Shown in pieces: positions 1 through 13,380 of a stretch of 64,000 nucleotides of DNA. Location of the stretch: positions 15,793,172 through 15,857,171 of the forward strand of contig NC_061782.1 of the NCBI RefSeq assembly GCF_022458985.1, written 5' to 3'. Every line of letters starts with the position of its first letter. Within the stretch, counting starts at the first letter, position 1. Made by a program: the position numbers and the translations under genes. Under the pieces are notes generated by a model. It saw only the letters and a program-made list of their open reading frames with translations, was not told the DNA's origin and searched no databases. Source of the stretch: Mugil cephalus (taxonomy: Eukaryota > Chordata > Actinopteri > Mugiliformes > Mugilidae).

Positions 1-1883
1 GGGGAGACGCAAGTGTCTGCGCTGATACTCTTTGCTCAGCCCCGGCGTCGCTCCACTCTGTGTCTCCCCCAGCTGAGAGTCATTATCTGAAATGGCTGAT
101 GTGAGAAAGGGCTGATGGACAAGGCCGATATTAGTGTTTGTGCGGCAGAATGAAAGTTGAAAATGGTGCCGGAGACTTTCTGGAGAGTTCCAGAGAAGAG
201 AAACTGCTTGTGAGTGAGATGCATTGAAGAGCAGCTAATACTGAGAGCTTGCGGAGAATGTAGGATGCCTGACGGTTCTGTTTATTTCCTTTTGAAATAG
301 TTCAGTTTTATTTCCCACCAACTAATTAACTCTCAACTGATCACCTTCAGCCTGTGATACATCTAAAAACCATTCCACAGATTTAAAGGTATGGACTAGT
401 ACATCTATAGAGATACTGACATGTAGTTCAGGTGTCAAATAAACAAAGCTGCTGTAGTGGCTATTGTTGAAAATAATAATAATAAAAATGTGATCTTTAT
501 TTACGAACAATACATGAATATGGAATAACTGTCTGTGATGTCAAGCACAGGTTTCCTGAAAAGAATTTGAAGCTCAGTGTGGTGACCATGCACGTCGCCA
601 TCTTGGATTTGCCTGACCCCTGCTGATCTCCAGACTAAGAGGTGCAGCATTGTGGAGCTGAGGTGAGCTGACAGCTAGCAACCAGAGGAGGTAATTGCCT
701 TTGCGCTTAGTTATACATAATTTTTAAACGGATGTTTAGGAAATTCACTCCCTTAAAAAGATATCATGAAGAGACCAAAGTGACCAAAATTGCGTTTTGC
801 TTTTAAGTTGTTCATTGTAACTTGGTCGTCTGCAGAGACTGACTTGAATTTTATCATCATCAGATCTGTGTGGACAAATGTGAAGCCTGTAACCTTCATC
901 GAACTAAACAAAAATGTAACTAATGTTTAATTTTTCCACGTGTCAAATTTACTGCCTTGTTTGAGATTTAACTTATCCTATTTTAACTTAAATTCCTCTG
1001 TCTTCTTCTGTAATAGGCAAATGTCCAGTGTCTAAGAAGGAGCAAATGACTAAGCAAGACACTGAGCAGTGTCTTGTTGTTACGCAAGAGTGTTGTGAGT
1101 GTGCGCTGGTAGACCATAATCTGGCCATCTTGCAGTTTGACTGCACTTTAAGTAAGACTTAGACTTAGACTTAGCTCGTATAGTATGTCTGCTTATTGTT
1201 GCACTTGTTTGATGCTAGGCTGTGTCTGCAAACGTTTTGCTAGTTTTTAACGTGAAGTCAACTTGGCTCATTTTGACACGTGTTTGTTCACTAACTAGAC
1301 ATCTCCTGTAGACTAGGATAACACACATGGACATGAGCACTGCTAAGAAATACTCTTGCGTCACTTGTTCTCCGGTGGATGATTTAATACAGGTCATATA
1401 CAGAACAGAAGAGTGATGCATGCTCACTCCTGAACTTTCAACCACATATGACAACTGAACATCACCAGTTTGCTGTTTCATGCAGTTGAAAAGGAGTAAG
1501 CATAAAATTAGCGAAATGATTCAGTAATGCCAGTTACAGCTCCATGTCTGTCTAGAGTTTCCTATTAATCACCACAGTCAGTGGTCATTCAAAGACTGTA
1601 GCTGCAAAACCATCTGAGCAGTGAAATGAGCAATCAGGGTTTCATTGTCAGCAAGTTAAAAAAGAAAAGAAAAAAAAAGAGTGTGACGGTAGAGTACAGC
1701 CTTTAGTTTACCATGATATGATCTTAAAAAGGGGAACTAATGGACTAATCTTTTTTTTTTTTCCTAATAATACACATGACATGCTTTGGGGGGTTCAGTT
1801 CTGCATTTTACGTGCTTTCTTAAAGTTTATTTCAGGTAGTCAGATGACAAAATTTATAGCTCTCTCATGTCTATATATAACAG

Positions 1884-2333
1884 TCAGGCATAGCACTATG
1901 ACCACCAAACCAACTAACATTGTGTAGGTCTCCCTTGGGCCTCCTAAACAGTTGCGACTCATCAGGTAATGGACGCAGGTCTTCTGAGGGTGTCCTGTGG
2001 TGTCTGGCAACAGGATGTTGTTGGTGGGGGTCTTTGGGTCCTATGGGTTGAGGGGAGGGGCCTCTGTAGATCTTGTTCCACTGCATCCCACTGATACTTG
2101 ATGGGTTTGGGATATAGTGAATTTGGGGGTGCTGTACCTAAAGTGTGTGTGCTTGTGTCAGGGTGCATCCTGCTGGGGATTGATGTCTGGTTTGGTCTAT
2201 GTGTGGAGGGTACCTATCTAAGTAACCTAAGTAACATGTATACAATTGCCAGAACCCACAGAACTTTGAATTGCCACAAAATGTTATTTATGTCTCCTGT
2301 CAGTGGTTTTAATGTTCTGGCTGATTGGTGTAT
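1884..2333. repeat. Tc1-like non-autonomous repeat, copy 1
   Basis: Internally deleted DNA-transposon remnant. The right end reads CTGTCAGTGGTTTTAATGTT followed by CTGGCTGATTGGTGT. A degenerate inverted form (GTCAGGCATAGCACTATGACC) lies at the left end. The interior (tcctgtggtgtctggcaaca, ggtcctatgggttgagg, gggatatagtgaatttgg) is shared with a second copy at about 26,150-26,614. From memory it matches pieces of a widespread fish Tc1-like element whose transposase region is missing here. No transposase frame survives. Confidence 0.65.
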
Positions 2334-4789
2334 GACACTACAAGTAGAAGCCTTAGCCTAACATAGCATCCATCACCACCAAGCTAACATGTTGTATCTT
2401 GGTTACAAAAATACCCAAAATGTACAAATGGCTAGATGCAACGGTTTCCTGTATTTTGAGGTAGTTGCCTGACCACCTGTGTCCCTCTGCAGCCAGCGTC
2501 CATGGTATTACCAAGCGTATTTTATAATTATTACTCACTAGTCCCTTAAAAATGCGGATGGACAGAAAGAAATAGGTCGCCACGCTAGGCGGCCTGAGCC
2601 TCCGTACGTGAGATTCCTTTCAGATGAGATGGATCAATGGCTGTTTATCAGAACATCTTTTGCGGCGACAAACATCTCGTGTAAACCAAAAGGCTCCTTT
2701 CTCTAATCAGTATTTACGGTACGGTATGCATTTATTTAAACCTCCTGACAAACCTGTAAACTTCTCGTCTGCAAGTGTTTATGAGCGAAGCCGAGGGACG
2801 ATACTTGTGTAAAGACGGTAGGCAGTGGAAACTTGTGGCGTGTGCGTACAGTACATACAGTACTCGCGCAAACAAGTGACATACTTTCTCGTAGATGTCA
2901 GTCACAGGAGTGGGTAAGCGTGGTCCGTGCTCTCATTTAGAGCCTGCCAGTCAGCCAGCTACTCAACCAGCCCTGAAACCAGCCAGCCAGAGCTTTTTAA
3001 AGGGCCTGTGATTTGACAGAATCCCGTAGGGGGGAGACGGTGGTGGGGGGGTGGTGAGGGGGGATTAGGATTAGCAGCTGTTTCCCCTCAAACAGTGGAG
3101 AAGATACGCTATAGCTACACCACGCTGATGGCAAATTAATAGATGAATAGAACATGCGTGCGACGTCTCAGATAATGTGCTCAAGCTCCCCGTTTCATAA
3201 ATAGCGAGGAAGGTGTCCTTTTCTTGAACCCGACCGCGTGGATCGGCTGTCACACGCGTACTGTGAGTAGCGGGGCGGGAGGCGAAGGCATATTGTGGCA
3301 GTGAGAAAGGTTTAAAACATCATCACTTTAATCTGGGAGCACAAAGCCAGCCACAGATTATGCTTCTGCCTCTCAAGCGATTCTGCTGCAGATCCGGTTC
3401 AGATGACCCCCGCTAACACCCTCCGAGACAGGGGCTTTTAACCCCAAACAAACACCGATAGCAAGCAGCCAGCAAATGAGAACACACAGCAAGCACACAC
3501 GCACACATTATCCACATCCATGGCATCGGCTGCACCACCCACGGCATCCAAAAACACACACACAAACACACGCAGAGGGCACCCTTAGCACATGCTCACA
3601 GCCGCAAACAATAACAGATAAACACACGGGCTTATGTCAGCTCCACTTGCATCCATTTCAGGCTATTAAGCAAGACACAAAAAGCCCAAACTGTTGCGTG
3701 GCTAACAGGTTCTTGAGGTAAAAGTGACACAATCGCTGGTGTGAAGAGGCAGCACACGCCGTGTCCGGCCCTTTAACTCTCACGCACGCGGCAGGAAGTG
3801 AGGATGATGCCGCCGTGATGTGAAAGAGTTACAGAATAATTGGTGGCGTATTATCGAAAGCTTTCCAAATGTTAAACTGCTGACCTTGTGGACCTGTGTT
3901 ACCAGAATCAAAAGAGCTGAGGTAACCGGGTTTCTGCTTTTTTTTTTTTCAAGTAAAGCAGCAACCACACAATTAGCTCCCTGTGAGTTAATGACTAGTC
4001 TTCTTTATAGCTTATAAAAACCTTGGAAGGCCACATCCTGCGCTCAAAGAAAGGCCTTCCCTGCATATCTGTCCAAATATTGAACTATTTCAGCTCGCCG
4101 AGACTGACACACTCTGTATAATTGACAATATTTTTCTAGCTCGTTCATGTTTAATGGGAACTATGCATTATTCAAGTGGTATCTACATTGAACTGGAACT
4201 TAACCTCCGCTAAAGAGAGACAGATGCAGCGCAAACGGAAAATGGAGAGAGGGAGCGAGCGCGATGCGGGAGAGGAAAGGGATATAAAAGTGGAGTAAAT
4301 TCGACGGCGGTTCACCACAATACACTCGAGACCTGGGGGATGAGTCAGTCAGAGAGGAGATGGCCGTGTCAAAGAAAATTATGAAAGCAAAAGGCGCAGA
4401 AGAAAGAAAGAGGAAGGGTTTTAACGCACGAGTGGCATTCTGTTTGAACCGGGGCCCCTGATTTTCAACTCGGAGGGTGACGTTTTTTTTTTTCAAGAAC
4501 GTAATGATATCTCAGTCTGCCTCTTAAACCTCGGAGAACTCGTGAAAAGTTCTTTGCTGGCGTGAAAAGGCTGTGGGGGTTTTGTAATTTTTTTGCCCAG
4601 CGCTTCAATAAGCCTCAAACTAATTGCCCCCCACCACCCCCACCCCTACCCTTTCTCTTCATTTAGGCCATTTGTGTCTTTATGTAGAGCAGATCTGGCA
4701 GATTTTTTTTTTCTTCTTCATGCTGTACAATTGCAAAGCTTAACCACTCAAACCACATGGAAAATGCCCCACACCCTTAAATAACGGTT

Positions 4790-4791
<2 letters not shown>

Positions 4792-4826
<35 letters not shown>
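4792..4826. repeat. (GT)n microsatellite
   Basis: Perfect GT dinucleotide run of about 35 bases in gene-free DNA, followed by a GA-rich tract. Likely length-polymorphic; no function visible. Confidence 0.95.
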
Positions 4827-4828
<2 letters not shown>

Positions 4829-5323
4829 ACAGAGTGAGAAAAAGAGGTAAAGAGAGAAAGCAAGTGAGAGCACACCCAGTTTCCTGTCTCCAAATAAAGA
4901 CTTGCGTGTGCACATACAGTGCATGTGTGCAGGGATATGAAATCATGTACGTGCAAAACCCGACCTAATGCAGGTTAAAGGTGATTTTTGAGAGGCTCGG
5001 CCCCGGTCACATACTCGTAGGGCCAAGAGATGACACCGCCGGTCCCAGCAGGGCGTGTCGGGTAAATCGGGACATTAAAGCCGCCGTCCATATTATTCTG
5101 CAACGCACAAGGCCAGATTTGTCCAGATTTACAAGCGGCGCTTTGCGTGTCCTGGTGAAATTTTGGAAACGTAAACACTCCATTCCTGTGTCACAATGAG
5201 CCCAATATCATCTTCTTCCTGGATGATTTCAACCATGACTCCCATCAGATAGAAAATGACAAATTGCTGAGGTTTCACGTCTGTTCACTTCCTCTGTGAT
5301 TTCTCAAGAGAGCGACAGAGAGA

Positions 5324-5346
5324 GGGGGGGGGGGGGGGGGGGGGGG
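5324..5346. repeat. Poly-G homopolymer of about 23 bases
   Basis: Uninterrupted run of G within a purine-rich GA tract (roughly 5,309-5,400). Such runs are prone to assembly and sequencing length error and can form G-quadruplexes. No gene is nearby. Confidence 0.95.
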
Positions 5347-5761
5347 TCAGGGAGAGAGAAAGTGTGTGAGAGCAAGACGGAGAGCGAAAGAGAGAACGAG
5401 CGGCCCTATCTGTACTTGAACACTCAACATTACCACAAATAGTGAGCGTGATTCATCACTTCCTTCCTATTAAGCATGAATAGTACAAGAGAAGAGGGTG
5501 TAAACCAAACCCATACCAGGCTCTCACATCTGTGCATGCGTGCACACAAGTGAGCATGGTGCAACATGAGTTCCTTGATGTGGAAGATACCCAGCACATC
5601 CGAGACTCAGTATTACATGCTGCGTACTTATTATTTCTTTTTTTTTTTTTTACCCGCGCTCATGCACATTAAGCCCGTTCTACGACCCTCAGCTTGAGCT
5701 TTCGCGATCATTTAAGTATTTATTTGACAGGCGTGTGACATGAAGGGTGACTCCATGTGTT

Positions 5762-5766
<5 letters not shown>

Positions 5767-5794
<28 letters not shown>
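5767..5794. repeat. (GT)n microsatellite
   Basis: GT dinucleotide run of about 28 bases in gene-free DNA. Confidence 0.95.
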
Positions 5795-5797
<3 letters not shown>

Positions 5798-5971
5798 GGC
5801 AGTTGTGTTTCAGAAGGGCCTCATGAGCAACTCTGCTCTCGACCTCTGGTGCCATCTGCCAGTGACAGGGCAGAAATGCAAATCAGATACAGTCAGATAA
5901 TACACCGGTCTCGCTCCTTCCATTAGAGCAGCCTACAGAAATAAACTAGGTCAGACAGACCAGCAGCCAGC

Positions 5972-6001
<30 letters not shown>
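5972..6001. repeat. (GT)n microsatellite
   Basis: GT dinucleotide run of about 30 bases in gene-free DNA, only 180 bases from the preceding GT run. Confidence 0.95.
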
Positions 6002-6004
<3 letters not shown>

Positions 6005-7182
6005 AGGCACATGCGCCTCTCTTTGTGTGGGGAGACAGCTATATGTACGTGTGGGGGATGGGTTTCGAGTTAGCGGTGAGGGTTCATAATATTCTTACTT
6101 GTGATACGGCACACTTAAACAGTCGCAAGAAACACACGGAGACGTCAGGCAGCCACAGCACTCCTTTAAAGATATCAGAGAGGACGCTCTTCTAGGCCGT
6201 GTGACAGGGCAAAGGAGCTGGGTGACAAATAAAGGCTCTTATCTGAGGCTGAAATTAGACCACAGCCAGAGCGCAACTGATAGGGAGCGTATTAAACTCT
6301 CGAAAACGAACCTCCCGGGAGGGTGATGCAACGCAGAGGCAACGCTGGCGTAATGCAGACAGATGCGTCCTCCTCTCTCATATCGCTGCGACGCCTCTGA
6401 ATTATGAATGAGGCCTCATGCACCTCTTCAGTGCAAAAGGGCTCCTTCTCTTCACGCTCACAATGTACTGTTTGTTTTCGTTAATTCCTCCCGCTTGAAC
6501 GCAGACGACCGCATTGTTGGTTGTGATAAAAAATAAATAAATAAATAAAAATTCCTTCAAAAAAGGGGAGCATTTGAGAGGCAATTTTGAATCTCCTTTG
6601 TCTGAGTGTAGGTGCACGAAGCAGGTGGTGGTCTGAGACAATGAGGCTGGTATTGCGTTTAAGGAGCGGCGCCGATTTCATTTTTTACAGAGATAATTCG
6701 ATCTACCGGTTTAAAGCCTACAGCTCCACGCCCTTTCATTTGCGGCATCAGAAATTAATGCTGCGCGCAGACCCATCGCGTACGGATCAGTTTATTCGCC
6801 CAAAATACGGCGCGTGTTTCGTGCTTTCATAAATACGCAGTGGCAAAGATAAATCTGGATTCAAGGCATGCCTGTCAAATTTCTTTTCCTCTTTCTACAG
6901 TATGTGATAAACATGGAGCTGAATAATAAATGACTGCATGCCTTTCAGAATCATTTCAAACATGGGCTTTCTATTTATAGATGCTCAAACATTTCCTTCT
7001 CCAGCTAACTTTCTCTGTTTTCTTTCTTCCTCCAACTGATTTCAGGCACAGATTGTAAATTCGGTCACTGGGGAGGGTCAATGATTCTCATTTCCTGCAG
7101 TTTGGTCCTCTTTAACAAAATGACCCTCCACTCCCTGAATTCTCTGAAGTTCCTCTGAGATATCTGCAGCTGCATTCGTGTG

Positions 7183-7190
<8 letters not shown>

Positions 7191-7217
<27 letters not shown>
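7191..7217. repeat. (TC)n microsatellite
   Basis: TC dinucleotide run of about 27 bases. The charged Arg/Glu frame on the opposite strand here is produced by this repeat and is not a gene. Confidence 0.95.
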
Positions 7218-7222
<5 letters not shown>

Positions 7223-7734
7223 AGCATTCATTTGCGCACATACACCAGTTCATAATGTGTTCAGCCTAGCATGTGAGCGTGGTGCGCGAATGTAGACGAA
7301 TAGGTGACACGAGATGAAAAGGTTAATTTTTTCCAGGCTGGTGGGTGGGAGGTGATAGCTTTGTGTGTTCATGCAGTGTGGGTAGTGTGTTTCATTACAC
7401 ATTTGTGTGTACGTTCTGTGTGGGTGAATTAGAAAAGTTGTATGTAAAGCATGTTCATAGAACGGAAAGTGGATTCATTTTGCTGATGTCAAATGGTGCT
7501 GCATGAGATTTATTGATTGGTTATGCTGGAACATTAGGTGATAGGCCTTTTTTTTCCAGTTTTTATTGCAGCTTGCAGTGATTCATATAAATGTTGTGCG
7601 CATGAAATTATGTTTCCTGTGATTCTGTCTTTTAATTCTACTCCCTATACTGATCCAGATGAAGTCAAATACGCTTCATTGCTACCACCACTATATTTTA
7701 GATGTGGACATTTGACTTGAATTTAAACCTCTGG

Positions 7735-8370
7735 GGCTGAAAAGTCAACAAGGAAGTGGTGAAAGTTGCAGTTGCTCAAGCAGCCACTTGAGGGCGGCTC
7801 CAAAAACTAGCCAGGTCCCCCTAGGGGCAACTGTTGGCCCCTGGATTTATTTTTGAAAATTATAAAAACATTTCCTCAGTTCACCACTAGATGCCAGGCA
7901 GGGTTTCATAGCGCATCCACCGGGTCTTCTCCATCAGCAGAATTCATAAAAAATGAACAAATGAGCTAGAAAAAAACACATCGCCCGTATAGCTGTCATG
8001 AATAGTGAAAATAAACTACTGAGACCAAATTCGTTTTTGTACCAAGCTGTAAACATGTTTAATAATGCTGTACCGATTGGGCTTTTTAACACGGGGGTCT
8101 ATGGGATTTGCTCGCTTTTGGAACCAGCCTCAAGCGGCCACTCGATGAACTGCATTTTTTTTTTTTTTTTTTTTTATGCAGACCCGGAAGTTGCCGCTTG
8201 GTGGCGATAAAGCTGACATTAAACATGACAGAGAAGATCGCCGAAGAAGAGAGGTCAAGCCATGGCGAAAAAAAACACCGCGAAAAGATTCATTAACAAG
8301 TAACAACTGAAAATGCGTGTTTGCACTTAAAGTTGGTTTGCTGTGCATCAGTTTAGTTCCACCTTTGAAT

Positions 8371-8407
<37 letters not shown>

Positions 8408-8960
8408 TTATTTATTTATTTTTTTTATTTGAACCCCCTGGCACTTGAAAAAAATATCAAAGTATGTAGTAGTTATTTTTGTTTGCTTGTTCAAACCCTT
8501 TGTTGTTGAAGACTGGGATCTTTATGCATGCATTTCAGCATGAAATGTTGAGATAGTGTGGTGAATATTGGTTCAACAACAAAAAATCTGACATCTGCAC
8601 ATAGCATTTTTGTCATATATCTTGTTAGAAATTTGTAGGCCCTTTGTGGCCCCCCTGATAGAGCTGACGAAAAATTGTGGCCCCCTCCATCATTTAAGTT
8701 GCCCATCCCTGTCCAAGACTGTCACTTTCAAATGTTTACCTTAACATGTTTACAGTTTGGTACAATTAACAACAACTTCTTTTTCATTGTCTTGAAGTTT
8801 AATTAGGTCTAATTAACAGCGGGTCCACTTGGACGGTGAAGTGGTTGCATCAACTGTTGCCTAGTTGCCCAACCAGAGCCACCGGAACCCTGAACTTCAA
8901 AACCACTCTACAGGAAGCCTGTGGGTGACGACGTCACGCCAGGTTTGTCCTTCTTCAAAT
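7735..8960. repeat. Block of dispersed fish repeats with AT microsatellite
   Basis: Several segments resemble, from memory, a common teleost interspersed repeat: 'ctgtaaacatgtttaataatgctgta' type sequence near 8,047, 'gacccggaagttgccgcttggtggcg' type near 8,180-8,207, and 'aggaagcctgtgggtgacg' near 8,911. The block also contains a poly-T run (8,155-8,175) and an AT microsatellite (8,373-8,403) followed by TTTA repeats. No open frame of note. Family assignment would need a repeat-library search; the boundaries are approximate. Confidence 0.45.
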
Positions 8961-11629
8961 ACAGACCGTGGCTTGAACTTGATGTACAGTATTACTGCGA
9001 CTGTGCCTTCTTCGTGCAGCTGAACAATGTCCATGTAAACAGTGCTTTTATTGAACTGTTTCAACTTCAGTGCTTTTCATGTGTTCTTTTTTGGTAATGC
9101 GTCGTGTTTACAAGTTCATGTGCTACAGTTCATTTAAAATATGGAGTCTATACACTCTATGCAATTAGCGGCAGTGGTTTGTAATATAGGTCACACGCTT
9201 CCTTCAGATTGGATGCTTTTACCATGTTTCCAACCCCCTTGTGGCCTTTAAAACCTCGTGGAAATGGAAATGTTTGATAACTTCCATTCACTGGTTAAGT
9301 TAAGCTGTTATGTAATCATGTAGAGTTTTTTTAATACTTTTATAATATGCTTGAGGAAAGTGTTGACACAGACATGGAAGTCATGAGCACGACTTCCACC
9401 TGATGGAACTACACTCACCACAAACTTTAGGTATTCGCAGACAGAAAACTGTTCACGTACAGGGTGAGGGCGGACTGAGAGAGGGGTTGTCCTTGAAGGT
9501 TGGAAAAAGAATATAATGGCGTTTCAGCAAAGGATGAGTAAGTGGAGTGGACAGAGGACAGAGAGGACAGGTAAAGGACGGGACGAGCAGGCCTGGCGTC
9601 AGTTTGGCCTGCGCCACAGGCTCAGCTCGGTCTCTCGCTGCTGCTGCTGTTTTGATTAAATCCCTAACTGGATTTTTCCAATACCAACAGTCCCAATAAA
9701 TCCATCTCAATGGGATATTCAACCGGCATTATTCTTGTCTTTCCTCTGGAAACAAGACATCCAATCTGCTCTCCTCACCATTGTCTTCCCACCAGACGGC
9801 TCAGTGAATGAATGCTCGCGGCCAAATCCCCCTTCCATGTGTAGACTCCATTGCCCACAGATTCACTCGGCTCTAATTAGGCAGACCGCTGGACGTGTTG
9901 CTGGGGGAAATCTCTCTGCACAGACTTATCATCTAGTGGCAGCTTTACAGATTTACGTCTTTTCATCCAGTTTGTGTGCATGAGTGTAAGCTGGTGCTGA
10001 GGGAGAGAAAGACACGGAGATACTGAAGTTGACGATTTGGTGACAAACACATTCCATACTTTTCATATGGCACAAAACAGCGCAAAATGTGCGAATTAAA
10101 GTGTGAACGTGTGAACGCTCCACAACGTGTTGCACCGCCATGCACAGCCCTGCTGTTCATGCTTACAGAGGGTACAGTATGCTTCAGATCTACAGAACTT
10201 GCTGAGCTTTCCCCTGAGACATGCGTCATCAGCACCGAGGTTATTTCCTGTAGTTGAAGAGCAGCATGAGCCTCTTCCTGTTCTCTGTGTGAAGGAGCAT
10301 CAGGTTAATCCCCCATGAGTCCCAGTTTATTCTATATTGGACACAACTTCCAAGGTAAGGACACATTAATTGTTTCCTCCAGCATTCTTCATGCATTCAT
10401 CACACCCCAAACAACCATATCCACGTCTGGTTTCGGCTGAAGTTGAACATTATAAGTTGAAAAATCCCTTTAGGACAGAAAAAGTGAAAACTTTCATGGT
10501 TGTTGTGTTTCAATGTCAAAGTCACAGCAGGTATAGCTCTCTCTGAATCGAAAGAGCAAAGGCACTACATATGTAGTTCAAATTCATGCTTTCATGGATT
10601 TTGATTACTGTGCTGTAGGCCTAATGGCATTGGCTCCATAAGCTGCAGCCAAACTTAAAGAAGTTCCACCTCAAGGATGTAAAAATGAAATAGGAAGCAC
10701 TCTTCCACAACATGCATGAAATTTTAAATTAGCAAATGCACAGTGCACTTAAAGGGAGACATTTGCAGCTACTGACGTGCATGTAGTGCAATTTCTGAAT
10801 AAAGGCCAAAACTTGTTGCTTTTCTTGTTATTTTGAGTTAACACTGTCGTGACCCAATTTCCAAAGAAAGACACAGGGCATTGTGTTAACTAAGTCTATC
10901 ATGCGCGCAGCATCCGTGAACTTCAGCTCACATATAAACCACGGAGGGCTGTTTCTGTCTTTCAAAGAGATGAGCTGATACCTGCTACCTACCCTGAATC
11001 ATCTCCTCCCTCTTCTTCTTCTTCTTCTTCTTCTTCTGGGTCCCTGGGGAGGCTTTTCAACGCGGCCCCTTCCAGCAGCTTCCTCCCAACAACAAAAACA
11101 TTGTCTTCTTCTATTTTATTTCCCCCCTCTTCTCCATCTCAGTGGAGCTATTACTCTGCCTTATTCTGCATATGACCCGGAGGCGATGGGAGGCGGAACA
11201 CATTGGCCGTGGATGATAATGCTGCTGCACGGAGCATAAATCTACGACCTGCAGTTTGGTTTGGTTTTGATGTAGTAGAGCAGAATGGAGGGGAGTAACG
11301 CCGTCATTGTGGTCTACTGGTACAGATTTTAGAATTAAGCATGTATCTACCGCATTTATTACATTAAGTGTTAGCCCAGACAAAACAGGAAGAATTACTT
11401 AACTCATCTACTGACTTGACCTTAAAACTTGTGTGTAAGAAGACTATCAAGTTGTATTTGGTTGTTAGGTTGTTAGGTTGCTAAGAGGGAAAAACTGCAG
11501 ACATGAAAAACGTAAGAAGAAAGAAAAAAAGAAAAGAAAGGAAAAAAAGGATATTCATTTTTGTCGGGTTTGACTAGGGATCACACAACATTTTCAACTC
11601 TGAGACCATGCAGACATATTTCTAATAAG

Positions 11630-11880
11630 AGCCTGCAGTCACAACTGCAACTCTATGAGAATGCTAATGCTAGTATGTTAATGTGCTCTCATGGCAATAT
11701 TTACCACGGCGATGTGTAGCAGCTCCAGTCTTTACCCTCTTTTAACCAAATGTTAAGAATTAGCTTCCATCGTTTAGGGACCAAAAATATCTGTACAAAA
11801 TTTCATGGCCATCCATCCAATGCTGCAAAGAAATAGGCCGACCGAAAGGCCAGAGCCAGGCCGCCGGTGTGGTTAAAAAT
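11630..11880. repeat. Dispersed repeat fragment (atgctaatgct / atggccatccatcc type)
   Basis: Contains 'gctaatgctagtatgttaatg' and 'gtacaaaatttcatggccatccatccaatg', followed by 'ccgaccgaaaggccagagcc'. I remember these strings from a very common teleost interspersed repeat. A related piece (gatggcgctagataaaaag and following bases) lies at about 25,560-25,645. No coding capacity. A repeat-library search would settle the family. Confidence 0.5.
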
Positions 11881-13087
11881 ATCAATTCATAATTGTCCAC
11901 ACACCTGTGTGTGTGTGTGTGTGTTCATTTTGCTCTGTAAGTGGGCCACATGAGCAGGCGGCAGACTGGTACAAGTCTGACACTGGGACTTAGTGGGACT
12001 ACAAAGGGCTGGAGTTTCATATTCATGCAAAAACAACCAAATCCCACAGGAGTTCTCCTTCAAGTTTAGTTTTTATTTCCCATCCAAGCACTTTTGTTCA
12101 AAGATTCACTGCTGTTAGATACACTTGGGAGAGATCAAGCAAACATGGCACTTTTTTTGAGAATATGGTTCAGGGACATTTACACCAAACGGACATCAAA
12201 GAAATAACGGCAACAAAGGCCGACTCTGAAGGCACCTCGTGTCTCCTGTGCCTGTGCTAAAAAATTGCACTTGAACACTAGAACTCACCACAAAGACTCT
12301 AGCCAGCTAGCGTGTAGCGTGTAGGGAAATAACTCTACTGGGAAACCAGAAGAGCTAGCTGGACTACCAGGGAGGCTAGGAAGCTAGGAAGCACTACGAA
12401 CCATTATACAGAGCTGAATCTTGAATTACACTGATCCGTCAGTGTACGTTTTACTCACTCTAGATATTCATGTTGTTATGAAAATATTTGTGTATTTCAA
12501 AATAATGTTCAGATTAGAAAAGTAAGTAAAACGCCAAAAGCTAGTGAGTGGGGTACAACCTTCAGTAATGCAGCACATACAATAAAAAATAAATAACACT
12601 CACTGACACAATTTTGCATTAATCAACGGAGCTTACGAGAGAATAAATTGTATGGTGGAAAAGGGAGAGTTACTGATCTTGTCACTGTGTTTGGCAGCAA
12701 AGACAAATGTAACAAGACTTGGGACTGAAGTCTAAAAAGAAAGTGATCAACAGTGAAGCTCAAAATAACTGTTAAGCTTTTCCTCACTGGAGAGAGCTAA
12801 GATGATGCCTGTCTGCTTTTTAACATGTAAAATATTCTAAGAAGGCTATATAGCGAGTACTTTTAAACACAACATCCAAACAATGGACAGTTGTCTTGCA
12901 GCTGTGGCAGTTTCTCAGAATTGCTGTGACCATTGCTGAGCACAGGCCTGGGAACAAGTATGTTTCATCACATGCATGCATTGACATTGCATTGATGTTA
13001 GTGTAATTGTCCTCACTGCCATGAGGGGGAGATAAAGTGCCATAGTTCCATATTGGAGTTTTAATTAGTTTTAGTAAGAGTGTTGAG

Positions 13088-13380
13088 CAAGGGCAGCACA
13101 GTAGTTATGTGGTTAGCACTGATGCCTCTCAGCAAGAAGGTCCAGGTTACGGGTCCTTTCTGAGAGGAGTTTGCATGTCCTCCCTGGTCTTCTCCGGGCA
13201 CTCTTGTTTCCTCCCACCCTCCAAAGACATGCTCATTAGGTTAATTGGTGATTCTAAATTGGTTGTTTGTGTCTGTGTTAGCCCTATGGTATACTGGAGA
13301 CCTGTCCAGAGTGTACCCCAGCTCTTGCCTGGTGACACCTGGGATAGGTTCCAGCACCCCGTGCAGTAGTAGAAGATGAG
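13088..13380 (+). repeat. Dispersed fish repeat (ggcagcacagtag... type)
   Basis: About 290 bases matching, from memory, a highly repeated teleost sequence. It begins GGCAGCACAGTAGTTATGTG, passes through 'gtttgcatgtcctccc' and 'ttctccgggcactc', then 'aggttaattggtgattctaaa' and 'ggtgacacctgggatagg', and ends in a short TAG/ATGAG-rich tail. The 86-codon open frame across it is a property of the repeat and not a gene. Confidence 0.7.

Noticed and set aside
4200-4496. 98-codon minus-strand frame
   Set aside because: Low-complexity Phe/Ser/Leu composition from a purine-rich tract; no splice context and no family resemblance.
13109-13369. 86-codon frame with a protein-like appearance
   Set aside because: It lies entirely inside a dispersed fish repeat.
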